From an uncultured Dialister sp. (GTDB lineage: Bacteria; Bacillota; Negativicutes; Veillonellales; Dialisteraceae), in assembly GCA_900545785.1 (NCBI GenBank), contig URAA01000017.1:1-17703 (forward strand): a DNA stretch of 17,703 nucleotides, read 5' to 3'. The position numbers and the translations under genes are program-made. This document shows positions 1 to 7,452 of the stretch, in pieces (positions within the stretch are counted from its first letter, which is position 1; every line of letters begins with the position of its first letter). Under the pieces are notes generated by a model. That model had not been told where the DNA came from. It ran no database searches and worked only from the letters and a program-made list of their open reading frames with translations.

Positions 1-305
1 CCGATCTCACTCACGGATTTGCTTACGGGACGGAAGGGACGGTGCTTCGCGGAAAGCGTCTCCTCATTTCCTGCACGGTCGGGTCGGCACAAGAAAATTA
101 TGGAGAAGGAAAATTATTTAATCACAGTATGGAAACATTCCTTTTCCCCGCGCAGCAGCTGGCGGCACTTTGCGGAATGATCTATGAAAGGCCTCTTTGT
201 GAATTCGGAATGATGTATATCCCCGGTCTTTCTACCGACGAGGATAAAGAAAGAATTATGAAAGCCTGCCGTGTTCACGCGGAAAAACTGGCACAAAAAG
301 TATAA
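1..305 (+). CDS. Flavodoxin-fold NAD(P)H oxidoreductase, C-terminal part
   Basis: The reading frame is open from the left edge (first full codon at position 3) to a TAA at 303-305, so about 100 C-terminal residues are visible and the N-terminus lies outside the window. The visible start carries an HGFAYG motif followed by LRGKRLLISCTVGS, the pattern of the KefF/MdaB/YwrO flavodoxin-like family, in which this region follows the FMN-binding loops. Family members reduce quinones or other acceptors with NAD(P)H in the cytoplasm, and some regulate potassium efflux channels. No channel gene is visible here, so the partner is unknown. A GTG at 42 could pose as a start, but the homology clearly continues upstream of it. 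A terminator follows 16 bases after the stop, so this gene ends its transcript. Confidence is good for the family and low for the substrate. Confidence 0.8.
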   Translation, partial: DLTHGFAYGTEGTVLRGKRLLISCTVGSAQENYGEGKLFNHSMETFLFPAQQLAALCGMIYERPLCEFGMMYIPGLSTDEDKERIMKACRVHAEKLAQKV

Positions 306-321
306 AATGAATGAAAATATG

Positions 322-360
322 AAAAGCTGTCACGAGAAATGAATTCGCGGCAGCTTTTTT
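322..360 (+). terminator. Rho-independent terminator of the oxidoreductase gene
   Basis: AAAAGCTG (322-329) pairs with CAGCTTTT (351-358). The stem extends inward through one wobble pair and one mismatch to about 13 positions, and the run of T continues to 360. It sits just after the stop codon at 305. Confidence 0.75.
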
Positions 361-383
361 GTATGGATATTGTAAAAACATGA

Positions 384-412
384 TTGGCAAATACTGCCCG
401 ATTTTATATAAT
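384..412 (+). promoter_or_regulatory. Sigma-A-type promoter of the O-antigen ligase-like gene
   Basis: A -35 box TTGGCA (384-389) and a perfect -10 box TATAAT (407-412) are separated by 17 bases. Transcription would start near 419, giving a leader of about 25 nt before the ribosome binding site and the ATG at 444. Confidence 0.75.
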
Positions 413-443
413 AAATACAATTCAAACAGCGGAGGAATGATTC

Positions 444-1697
444 ATGAACGGTTTGGGGCGCATTTGCTCACAAAAAAATATATTATTATTCCTCTATATA
501 ACCATATTCCTGCTGCCTATCAGCCCTGTCGGATTATATGTCCCTTTGATTTTCGCAATTTTATTGTCTCTCGGGCATAGGATTTCCGAAAAAAGACAGA
601 TCTGGTCTTTCGGCCCTTTGAAATGGCCGGCGGCGGGTTTTTTAATTTGCTCATTTTTATCCGTTTTTGCGTCCGTCGATATCCGTTTTTCTCTCTTTAA
701 CTGGATTTTTTTGCCTTTGATGTACGCTGCTTTATATGTACTGGTTTTGTCCCATATAAGAACAGAAACGGAAAGAAAGAGCGCTTTGATAGTTTTTCTT
801 TCGGGAGCGCTCTGCGTGATTCTTTGGGGTGTATTCCAATATACGGACATCGGCATGATGGCAAAAGATTTAAATGCTCAGGCATGGGTGGATCCGGAAC
901 GGTTCCCCTTATTGAAACGAAGAATGTTTTCCACTCTGGAGAATCCGAATCTGTTCGGTGCTTACCTTTTAATGGTAATAAGTGTGGTGATCTCCTGTCT
1001 TCTTCCGGAAGCGGATAGAAAAACAAAAGTGCTTTTTGCCGTTGCATTACTCGTTCTTTTGATTTGCCTTGCTCTTACCTATTCCAGAGGATCATGGCTC
1101 AGCATGGCGGTGATTCTCGCGGGACTGGCATTTTTTTATGACAAACGGTTCGGCCTTGTTTTTCTGCTGATTCTGGTGATTCTGTTCTTCTATCACGGAC
1201 AAATTTCGGAACGTTTTATATCCCTCTTTTCCGGGGAAGACACTTCGGTGCTTCTCAGATTTGCTCTTTGGGAAAGCACGGAAGCGATGATCGCGGAGCA
1301 TCCTTTTTTGGGGATCGGCTGGGGAAGTTATTGGCTGACCTATCCGGAATATAATTTTTTCATTCAAGAGCCGGGCGTGATTATTTTTCACGCTCACGAT
1401 ATGTATCTTCATATTTTTGCGGAAACCGGTATTTTCGGCGGGCTTTTCTTTTTTACCTTTTTCTTCGGTCATGCCTATCTTTCCTGGACGTTATGGAAAA
1501 CCGGGACAGGCCTTTCTAAAATGCTGGGACTTGCTGGAATCCTTATCTGTCTTTCCGCCGCGGCGGACGGAATCGGAGACTATCCGCTTTTCAGCCGTTC
1601 CGTTTCTTTTTGTTACTGGTTTTTATCCGCTCTGTGCATATCGCCTCATTTAAACAGAGAAAAAACGGGAACGGTTCCGAACTCATATAAAAATTAG
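444..1697 (+). CDS. O-antigen ligase / Wzy-type polymerase family membrane protein
   Basis: This 417-residue, very hydrophobic protein has about ten or more membrane segments (first one near residues 12-45). It carries the two hallmarks of the O-antigen ligase family. One is LTYSRGSWLS (Arg215), a conserved arginine at the start of a membrane helix. The other is a large periplasmic loop after HPFLGIGWG that ends in FHAHDMYLHIFAETGIFGG (His316, His318, His323), matching the conserved histidine region of WaaL. Family members join undecaprenyl-diphosphate-linked glycans to lipid A-core or other acceptors, or polymerise them, at the outer face of the inner membrane. The start is set by GGAGG at 432-436. 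It is monocistronic, with its own promoter and terminator, and no other glycan genes are adjacent. Ligase and polymerase cannot be told apart from sequence alone. Confidence 0.85.
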   Translation: MNGLGRICSQKNILLFLYITIFLLPISPVGLYVPLIFAILLSLGHRISEKRQIWSFGPLKWPAAGFLICSFLSVFASVDIRFSLFNWIFLPLMYAALYVLVLSHIRTETERKSALIVFLSGALCVILWGVFQYTDIGMMAKDLNAQAWVDPERFPLLKRRMFSTLENPNLFGAYLLMVISVVISCLLPEADRKTKVLFAVALLVLLICLALTYSRGSWLSMAVILAGLAFFYDKRFGLVFLLILVILFFYHGQISERFISLFSGEDTSVLLRFALWESTEAMIAEHPFLGIGWGSYWLTYPEYNFFIQEPGVIIFHAHDMYLHIFAETGIFGGLFFFTFFFGHAYLSWTLWKTGTGLSKMLGLAGILICLSAAADGIGDYPLFSRSVSFCYWFLSALCISPHLNREKTGTVPNSYKN

Positions 1698-1701
1698 TTT
1701 G

Positions 1702-1741
1702 TCCAATAGGAAAAATCTATAATACCTATTAGGGATTTTTT
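1702..1741 (+). terminator. Probable terminator after the O-antigen ligase-like gene
   Basis: AATAGG (1705-1710) pairs with CCTATT (1725-1730), and CC (1703-1704) can pair with GG (1732-1733) around a bulged A. Six T follow at 1736-1741. The loop of 14 bases is large, so this is less certain than the other terminators. Confidence 0.55.
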
Positions 1742-1762
1742 GAGAGCGTATCTGCGTTTACA

Positions 1763-1792
1763 ACGACATTATCTGAAAAAGTATGTTATAAT
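1763..1792 (+). promoter_or_regulatory. Extended -10 promoter of the CoA-transferase gene
   Basis: A TG motif at 1784-1785 precedes a perfect TATAAT at 1787-1792, an extended -10 arrangement. The -35 position (1763-1768) shares only GACA with the consensus. Transcription would start near 1799, giving a leader of about 155 nt before the ATG at 1954. Confidence 0.65.
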
Positions 1793-1798
1793 GAAAAA

Positions 1799-1953
1799 GG
1801 TAATGGTTATAAGAATTTTTTTATGACCTGCTACGTACAAAAGTATCTGCAACAGACGAGTATCACTCAGGCTAAAGGTTCTGCGGTACAAAATAAATAA
1901 TATTCATGAGCCGCGGACTTTTATATATTTTTTATTTTGGGAGGATGATAGTA
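1799..1953 (+). promoter_or_regulatory. Long leader of the CoA-transferase with a possible attenuator hairpin
   Basis: CTGCGG (1881-1886) can pair with CCGCGG (1911-1916), with one G-U pair, and is followed by a T-rich stretch from 1919 that could act as an intrinsic terminator. The leader also holds an imperfect direct repeat: CTGCTACGTACAAAA at 1828-1842 and CTGCGGTACAAAA at 1881-1893. The second copy supplies the 5' arm of the hairpin, so the first copy could compete in folding. No known riboswitch class was recognised. Any function is inferred. Confidence 0.3.
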
Positions 1954-3510
1954 ATGATCGACACCAATGATAGTGAGTTCCTTAGCAGGATTGAGGATAA
2001 AGATCTTCTTGCTAAAGTATGCGATGCGAAAACCGCAGCAGCCATGATTCAGCCCGGCGACATTCTCGGTATCAGCGGATTTACTCCGTGCGGATATCCA
2101 AAAATCACCATGCATGAATTGGCTGAACGCATGAAAGAAACTCCGTTCCAGGTAGACATTTGGACAGGTGCTTCCACAGGTTCCCAGATTGACGGAGAAC
2201 TCGTAACGGTTGACGGCGTCAGAAACCGTATGCCTTATCAGACGAATGCAACTCTGAGAAAAGCAATCAACGTAGGCCAGATCAATTATTTTGACCTGCA
2301 TCTGAGCCATGTGGCACAGCAGATTCGTGAAGGCTTCTTCACAAATGTAAAAGGCGAGCATGTAACGGGTCCTGATTACGCTGTTATCGAAGCTTGCAAA
2401 ATCATCAACAAAGATGGAGAAGTCGGCATCGTACCAACTACTGCTATCGGCAACTCCCCCGTATTTGTATCTCAGGCTAAAAAAGTTATTATCGAAGTAA
2501 ATACCACCCAGCCGACAGCTCTTGACGGTATGGCTGATATTTATGAAGTAAAGAATCCGCCCCATCGTGAACCGATTCCGATTGTAAAAGCAGGCGACCG
2601 TATCGGCAAAACCTACATTCCGGTAGACCCGGCAAAGATTGTGGCTATCGTTCCTTGCGATCTGCCCGACGTAACCCGTGCACTGGCTCCGCTCGATGAT
2701 GATGCTGAAAGCATGGGCAACAACCTTGTCGACTTCCTCAAAAATGAAGTTAAACAGGGCAGACTTCCGGAAAATCTCCTTCCCTTGCAGTCCGGTGTAG
2801 GCAACGTAGCAAATGCTGTTATCAACGGCCTTGTACATTCCGACTTCAAGAACCTTTCCGTATATACGGAAGTTATTCAGGACGGCATGTTCGATTTGAT
2901 TGATGAAGGCAAAATCGACATGATCTCCGGAACATCCCTTTCACCTTCTCCGGACGGACTGAAACGTTTCTATGCAAACATTGATAAATACAGCAAGAAA
3001 ATCATTCTCCGCCCGCAGGAAATTTCCAATAACGGCGAAGTAGCTCGTCGTATCGGCGTTATCGCTATGAACACCGCTTTGGAAATGGATATTTACGGAC
3101 ATGTAAACTCCACCCATGTATGCGGAACCAAACTGATGAACGGCATCGGCGGATCCGGTGACTTCGCACGTAACGGATTCCTCTCCTGCTTCTTCTGCCA
3201 CAGCACCGCTAAGGGCGGAAAGATTTCCGCAGTAGTTCCGATGTGCTCCCATATCGACCACACCGAACATGATACCCATGTATTCATCTCCGAACAGGGC
3301 GTAGCAGATGTTCGCGGACTGTCTCCGAAAGAAAGAGCAAAAGCCATCATCAATAATGTGGCACATCCGGACTACAGAGCACAGCTTATGGACTACTATG
3401 AAAGAGCATGTGCTGCTAACGGCAACAGCCAGACACCGCATATTCTTGCAGAAGCATTTGATTTCCATAAGAGCCTTGCTGAAACAGGAAGCATGCTTTT
3501 TAAGAAATAA
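1954..3510 (+). CDS. Succinate (propionyl-CoA:succinate) CoA-transferase
   Basis: This 518-residue protein belongs to the acetyl-CoA hydrolase/transferase family (Cat1/ScpC/AarC group), close to the usual length of about 500. The C-terminal half carries the active-site glutamate in SVYTEVIQDG (Glu306), which forms the glutamyl-CoA thioester in this family, and the glycine-rich GGSGDFARN (from residue 399) typical of the succinate-using branch. The expected role is to move CoA from propionyl-CoA (or acetyl-CoA) to succinate, feeding the mutase encoded next and closing the cycle without ATP. The start at 1954 is chosen because GGGAGG (1939-1944) sits 9 bases upstream. In-frame starts at 1906 and 1945 have no usable ribosome binding site. 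The mutase genes downstream have their own promoter. The exact CoA donor is inferred from context. Confidence 0.92.
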   Translation: MIDTNDSEFLSRIEDKDLLAKVCDAKTAAAMIQPGDILGISGFTPCGYPKITMHELAERMKETPFQVDIWTGASTGSQIDGELVTVDGVRNRMPYQTNATLRKAINVGQINYFDLHLSHVAQQIREGFFTNVKGEHVTGPDYAVIEACKIINKDGEVGIVPTTAIGNSPVFVSQAKKVIIEVNTTQPTALDGMADIYEVKNPPHREPIPIVKAGDRIGKTYIPVDPAKIVAIVPCDLPDVTRALAPLDDDAESMGNNLVDFLKNEVKQGRLPENLLPLQSGVGNVANAVINGLVHSDFKNLSVYTEVIQDGMFDLIDEGKIDMISGTSLSPSPDGLKRFYANIDKYSKKIILRPQEISNNGEVARRIGVIAMNTALEMDIYGHVNSTHVCGTKLMNGIGGSGDFARNGFLSCFFCHSTAKGGKISAVVPMCSHIDHTEHDTHVFISEQGVADVRGLSPKERAKAIINNVAHPDYRAQLMDYYERACAANGNSQTPHILAEAFDFHKSLAETGSMLFKK

Positions 3511-3533
3511 CGGTCTTTTTACAAACATATTTC

Positions 3534-3561
3534 TTTACAAACAATAATCATGTTATATAAT
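3534..3561 (+). promoter_or_regulatory. Promoter of the methylmalonyl-CoA mutase operon
   Basis: TTTACA (3534-3539) and a perfect TATAAT (3556-3561) are 16 bases apart. The predicted start near 3568 leaves a leader of about 230 nt before the ATG at 3798. Confidence 0.65.
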
Positions 3562-3567
3562 AATCTA

Positions 3568-3780
3568 TGGTGATACCTGCCGAAAGGCGGATTCATACAT
3601 GGATTTCTCAAGAGGTCCATGCTGCGGTAACAAGACAACAATGCAGTGCCGCAGCACAGCGACTTTGGGAGTCCGTGTTATAGGAAGGCATTATCCTGTG
3701 AATTATGGGCAAGAAGAGCCTGAAGGCCACTGCCTGTCGTTCGATCAAGGATGATAATTCCATAATTTATTTACATTTTT
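3568..3780 (+). promoter_or_regulatory. Structured 5' leader of the mutase operon, class unknown
   Basis: At least six hairpins can be drawn by eye. (1) 3577-3590, five base pairs closed by a GAAA tetraloop. (2) CATGGA 3598-3603 with TCCATG 3616-3621. (3) CTGCGG 3622-3627 with CCGCAG 3649-3654. (4) GACT 3661-3664 with AGTC 3670-3673, flanked by CAC 3655-3657 with GTG 3675-3677. (5) 3680-3685 with 3694-3699. (6) GGCA 3708-3711 with TGCC 3731-3734, enclosing GCC-TGAA-GGC. A long-range helix AATTATGG (3701-3708) with CCATAATT (3760-3767) encloses the sixth hairpin and ends in a T-rich stretch just before the ribosome binding site (3781-3786), where it could affect either termination or translation. 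The cobalamin riboswitch core is absent. It could be a riboswitch, a protein-binding leader or an unlisted RNA family. Confidence 0.55.
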
Positions 3781-3797
3781 AGGAGGAAGATGAACTT

Positions 3798-5444
3798 ATG
3801 GCAAACGAATCCCTGAAAGCCAAACTTGAGGCATACGAAGCTGCTTGCGCAAAATCCTACGCAAAAACTCCGGAAAGAGTTGGTTTGAAACACAACAAGT
3901 TGTACACCCCGCTTGATATCGAAGGTTTCGACTATGAAAGAGATCTTGGAATTCCGGGGGAATATCCATATACCCGTGGCGTTCAGCCCACAATGTATCG
4001 CGGCCGTCTTTGGACCATGCGTATGTACGCAGGCTTCGCTACAGCTGAAGAATCCAACAAACGTTATCGTTACCTGATTGCAAGCGGCGGATCCGGTCTG
4101 TCCTGCGCATTTGACCTTCCGACACAGATCGGCTATGACTCTGATGACAAAATGGCTATCGGCGAAATCGGCAAGGTAGGCGTTGCAATCGATACATTAA
4201 AAGATATGGAAATTCTTTTCGACCAGATCGATTTGGGCAAAGTTTCCACCTCTATGACCATCAATGCTCCGGCATCCGTACTGCTCGCTATGTACATTGC
4301 TGTTGCAGAAAAACAGGGCGTACCGGCTGATCAGCTCCGCGGCACCATTCAGAACGATATTCTGAAAGAATATGCTGCACGCGGCACCTACATTTTCCCG
4401 GTTAAACCGTCCATGCGTTTGATCACCAACATTTTCGAATATTGCTCCCAGAATGTACCGAAGTGGAACACCATTTCCATTTCCGGCTACCATATCCGTG
4501 AAGCAGGCTCCACCGCTGCTCAGGAAATCGCTTTCACCATTGCTGACGGTATCGCATATATCGAAGCTGCACTGAAGGCAGGCATGAAGATTGACGAATT
4601 CGCAGGCCGCCTCTCCTTCTTCTGGAACGCACACAACAACGTACTTGAAGAAGTTGCTAAATTCCGTGCATCCCGTCGTCTCTGGGCATCCATCCTGAAA
4701 GAACGTTTCCATGCTCAGAAACCGAAATCCATGATGCTCCGCGTTCATACCCAGACAGCAGGCTCCATGCTGACCGCACAGCAGCCGGACAACAACATCG
4801 TTCGTGTTGCTCTCCAGACAGCAGCAGCAGTTATGGGCGGAACACAGTCCCTGCACACCAACTCCCGCGACGAAGCTCTCGCTTTGCCGACAACCGAATC
4901 CGTAACAATCGCTCTGCGTACACAGCAGATCGTTGCTTATGAATCCGGCCTGGCTGACGTAGTCGATCCGCTCGGCGGCTCCTACTATGTAGAAGCTATG
5001 ACCAACGCAATCGAAGCAGAAGCTAGAGAATACATCCGCAAGATTGATGAAATGGGCGGCGCAGTAGAAGCTATTGATAAAGGCTACATCCAGAAAGAAA
5101 TTCAGGAATCTGCTTATGCATGGCAGATGGCTGTTGAATCCGGCGAAAAGACAATTGTCGGCGTCAACAAATTCACTATGGAAGAAAAAGCTCCGGAAGG
5201 TCTCTTGAAAGTTGACGCATCCGCAGGCGAATTCCAGAAGAATAAATTAGCTAAAGTTAAAGCAGAACGTGATAACGCTAAGGTTCAGGAAGAACTGAAG
5301 AAGCTCGAAGTAGCTGCTGCAGATGAAAGTGTAAACCTTATGCCGGTTATCCTCGACTGCGTACGTGCTTATTGCTCCCTCGGCGAAATTTGCGGTGTTC
5401 TCCGTAAAGTATTCGGCGAATACAAGGCACACAACACCCTTTAA
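3798..5444 (+). CDS. Methylmalonyl-CoA mutase, catalytic (large) subunit
   Basis: This 548-residue protein is the TIM-barrel catalytic half of an adenosylcobalamin-dependent mutase. It lacks the C-terminal cobalamin domain, which is encoded by the next gene, an arrangement like archaeal McmA1/McmA2. It interconverts succinyl-CoA and (R)-methylmalonyl-CoA. Visible motifs are TRGVQPTMYRGRLWTMR, AFDLPTQIGYDSD, SGYHIREAG (His232, matching the radical-shielding histidine) and SLHTNSRDEALALPT. Two residues known to separate this enzyme from isobutyryl-CoA mutase, a Tyr (here Tyr67 in PTMY) and an Arg (here Arg207 in KPSMR), are both of the methylmalonyl type. The internal FFWNAHNN motif is nearer to the split-subunit family than to MutB. 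AGGAGG (3781-3786) lies 11 bases before the ATG, slightly long. The gene opens the operon after a long structured leader. Confidence 0.95.
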   Translation: MANESLKAKLEAYEAACAKSYAKTPERVGLKHNKLYTPLDIEGFDYERDLGIPGEYPYTRGVQPTMYRGRLWTMRMYAGFATAEESNKRYRYLIASGGSGLSCAFDLPTQIGYDSDDKMAIGEIGKVGVAIDTLKDMEILFDQIDLGKVSTSMTINAPASVLLAMYIAVAEKQGVPADQLRGTIQNDILKEYAARGTYIFPVKPSMRLITNIFEYCSQNVPKWNTISISGYHIREAGSTAAQEIAFTIADGIAYIEAALKAGMKIDEFAGRLSFFWNAHNNVLEEVAKFRASRRLWASILKERFHAQKPKSMMLRVHTQTAGSMLTAQQPDNNIVRVALQTAAAVMGGTQSLHTNSRDEALALPTTESVTIALRTQQIVAYESGLADVVDPLGGSYYVEAMTNAIEAEAREYIRKIDEMGGAVEAIDKGYIQKEIQESAYAWQMAVESGEKTIVGVNKFTMEEKAPEGLLKVDASAGEFQKNKLAKVKAERDNAKVQEELKKLEVAAADESVNLMPVILDCVRAYCSLGEICGVLRKVFGEYKAHNTL

Positions 5445-5477
5445 TCCAAACTAAAATATTTCTGGAGGTAAATTACA

Positions 5478-5870
5478 ATGGCAGATAAACGTATCAGAGT
5501 TCTCGTTGCAAAACCCGGCCTTGACGGACATGATCGCGGCGCAAAAGTAGTAGCTCGTGCACTTCGCGATGCAGGCATGGAAGTTATTTACACAGGTCTT
5601 CGCCAGACTGTTCCGCAGATTGTTGAAGCAGCTGACGCAGAAGACGTTAATGTTGTAGCACTGAGCCTTTTGTCCGGCGCTCACAACACCCTTTTCCCGG
5701 AAGTAGTTGAATCCTTGAAAGAAAAAGGAATGGGAGATGTTCTTGTTATCGGCGGCGGCGTAATCCCCGCAGGCGATATCCCGGGCTTGAAAGCAGCAGG
5801 CGTAAAAGCTATCTTCACACCGGGAACCCCGACCAAAGATATCGTTGACTTCATCAAAGCTAACGTATAA
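5478..5870 (+). CDS. Methylmalonyl-CoA mutase, cobalamin-binding (small) subunit
   Basis: This 130-residue protein is a complete, stand-alone B12-binding domain of Rossmann-like fold. It has the base-off/His-on signature DGHDRG (Asp16, His18, Gly21), in which the histidine replaces dimethylbenzimidazole as the cobalt ligand. It also has SLLSG (63-67) and GGGVIPAGD (from 92), which line the nucleotide-tail groove. It should pair with the catalytic subunit encoded 33 bases upstream to give active mutase. GGAGG at 5464-5468 sets the start. The length matches archaeal McmA2-type subunits. A strong hairpin follows in the gap to the next gene. Confidence 0.95.
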   Translation: MADKRIRVLVAKPGLDGHDRGAKVVARALRDAGMEVIYTGLRQTVPQIVEAADAEDVNVVALSLLSGAHNTLFPEVVESLKEKGMGDVLVIGGGVIPAGDIPGLKAAGVKAIFTPGTPTKDIVDFIKANV

Positions 5871-5908
5871 TCAATAGCAAAACAGATTCTATCTAAATAA
5901 TAAGCTCA

Positions 5909-5951
5909 ATAGTGGCACGGGGCTGCATCGGTTTGTGGCCCCGCTCACTAT
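5909..5951 (+). other. Strong intra-operon hairpin between mutase and chaperone genes
   Basis: ATAGTG (5909-5914) pairs with CACTAT (5946-5951), and CGGGGC (5918-5923) pairs with GCCCCG (5938-5943), around a 14-base loop. Only a weak T-rich stretch (ATTTACTCTTT) follows, so it may be a partial terminator or a processing/stability element that lowers expression of the downstream chaperone relative to the mutase subunits. Confidence 0.55.
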
Positions 5952-5978
5952 ATTTACTCTTTAAAAGGCGGTGTATCT

Positions 5979-6917
5979 ATGGAATTCTCAATGAAAGATT
6001 TTTGGGATGGATCTAGACGTGCCTTAGCGAGAGCAATTACCATCGTTGAAGACGAACGTGACGGCTGGGAAGATATTATGAAAGAAATCTACCACCACAC
6101 GGGTCGTGCTCAGGTCATCGGAATTACCGGTGCACCTGGTGCGGGTAAGAGCACACTTTCAGGCGCACTGATTAAGGAATTCAGGAAACAGGGTAAAACA
6201 GTCGGGATAGTGGCAATTGATCCTACATCACCATTCTCCGGCGGTGCGATTCTTGGCGACCGTATCCGAATGAATGACCTCACGCTTGATACAGGTGTAT
6301 ATATCCGCAGTATGGGTACCCGCGGCAGTCTTGGGGGATTATCCAGAAAAACTACCGATGCGGTTAAACTGATGGATGCTTTCGGGCTCGATGTAGTTCT
6401 TATCGAGACAGTAGGCGTAGGGCAATCAGAAGTAGATATCGTTAAGAATGCGGATACAACTCTCGTTGTGCTCGTACCCGGACTGGGTGACGATATTCAG
6501 GCTATTAAAGCAGGTATTCTCGAAATCGGGGATGTATTCTGCATTAATAAATGTGATCGTGATGGTGCAGATCGTTTGAATGTTGAAATCGAAATGATGC
6601 TTGATTTGGGTGAAGCACAAAACTGGCGTCCTCCGATTGAAAGAACGATCGCAAACAAAGGGGAAGGCGTCCCCGAAGTTGTCAATTCTCTGGGTGAACA
6701 TCGGAAATATCTCGAAGAGTCGGGTCTGCTGGAAGAACGCAGACGTGACCGCGCTCGTACAGAGATGACCGAAATGATTCACGATCGCATAACCCGTCAT
6801 GTAATGGAAGATATTGTTGCATCGGGTAAATTTGCTGACTACGTAGAACAAGTCTATGAACGCGAAACAGATCCGTTCACAGTCGTTGATTCTATCGTGG
6901 GAAATATATTCAAATAA
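5979..6917 (+). CDS. meaB: MeaB/ArgK-type GTPase chaperone of methylmalonyl-CoA mutase
   Basis: This 312-residue G3E-family GTPase guards cobalamin loading and reactivation of the mutase, using GTP hydrolysis to gate adenosylcobalamin transfer and reject inactive cofactor. It shows the P-loop GAPGAGKST (51-59), GDRIRM (94-99), the Walker B/switch region LIETVGVGQSE (141-151) and the base-specificity motif NKCD (190-193). The length is normal for MeaB. AAGGCGG (5965-5971) precedes the ATG. Its place between the mutase subunits and the epimerase supports a role as dedicated chaperone rather than the older label of arginine-transport kinase. Confidence 0.94.
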   Translation: MEFSMKDFWDGSRRALARAITIVEDERDGWEDIMKEIYHHTGRAQVIGITGAPGAGKSTLSGALIKEFRKQGKTVGIVAIDPTSPFSGGAILGDRIRMNDLTLDTGVYIRSMGTRGSLGGLSRKTTDAVKLMDAFGLDVVLIETVGVGQSEVDIVKNADTTLVVLVPGLGDDIQAIKAGILEIGDVFCINKCDRDGADRLNVEIEMMLDLGEAQNWRPPIERTIANKGEGVPEVVNSLGEHRKYLEESGLLEERRRDRARTEMTEMIHDRITRHVMEDIVASGKFADYVEQVYERETDPFTVVDSIVGNIFK

Positions 6918-6937
6918 TTTAACAAGGAGGAATTATT

Positions 6938-7375
6938 ATGGCATTCAAAGTATTGTGTGTTGACCATGTCGGCGTAGCTGTAAAAGATTTGGCTCTGATT
7001 AAACAGCAGATGAAAGATTTGCTGAATCTGGAACCGTCTCTTCCGGATGAAACCGTTGAAGAACAGCATGTAACAACAAGCTTCTTCAAACCGTCTCCTC
7101 AGAGCGAAGCATGCGAATTGGAATTCTTGGGATCTACCACTCCCGATGGCCCGATCGCTCGTTACATCGATAAGAACGGCGGAAAGAACGGCTTCCAGCA
7201 TGTAGCACTCCGTGTTGACAATATTGTCGAAGCACTGGCTGCTCTTCCGGAAGAAGCTAAACTTGACAAAAAGTTCAGAGTTGGTGCCGGCGGCTGCCAC
7301 ATCGCATTCATGCACCCCAAAGTTACCGGACTTTTATTGGAACTGACTGAACGCCCCGGCGGCCCGTCTTTCTAA
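6938..7375 (+). CDS. mce: Methylmalonyl-CoA epimerase
   Basis: This 145-residue protein of the vicinal-oxygen-chelate superfamily converts the (R)-methylmalonyl-CoA made by the mutase into the (S) epimer used by the decarboxylase. Metal-ligand positions are visible as His10 (VDHVGVAV), His88 (FQHVALRV) and Glu135 (LLELTERP), with a further candidate in the CELEFLG strand (Glu60/Glu62). The length is normal. AAGGAGG lies 7 bases before the ATG, and the gene starts 20 bases after the chaperone gene, so the two are almost certainly cotranscribed. The next gene has an additional promoter. Confidence 0.94.
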   Translation: MAFKVLCVDHVGVAVKDLALIKQQMKDLLNLEPSLPDETVEEQHVTTSFFKPSPQSEACELEFLGSTTPDGPIARYIDKNGGKNGFQHVALRVDNIVEALAALPEEAKLDKKFRVGAGGCHIAFMHPKVTGLLLELTERPGGPSF

Positions 7376-7396
7376 TAGCATAAGGATAACTCCCTG

Positions 7397-7430
7397 TGAT
7401 ATAATGGGGATGTCCCTGCAGAGAAGGGAC
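7397..7430 (+). promoter_or_regulatory. Internal extended -10 promoter and 5' hairpin before the decarboxylase genes
   Basis: TGA followed by TATAAT (7397-7405) forms an extended -10 promoter without a good -35 box. Just downstream, GTCCCT (7412-7417) pairs with AGGGAC (7425-7430) around a 7-base loop. This hairpin would sit at the very 5' end of the transcript and could stabilise it. It lies 20 or more bases before the ATG at 7453 and leaves GGAGG free. Confidence 0.5.
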
Positions 7431-7452
7431 CAATATTTTTGGAGGTGTAAGA

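Noticed and set aside
1921..2838. Minus-strand open frame of 305 codons opposite the CoA-transferase
   Set aside because: Antisense shadow of a well-supported gene, with no family motif.
3568..3780. Mutase leader as a second cobalamin riboswitch
   Set aside because: A GCCACTG string occurs at 3726-3732, but the ordered core (GAATCC, CCCGCCACTGTAA-like element, AGCCAGGAGA box) is missing, unlike the clear example at 16294-16434.
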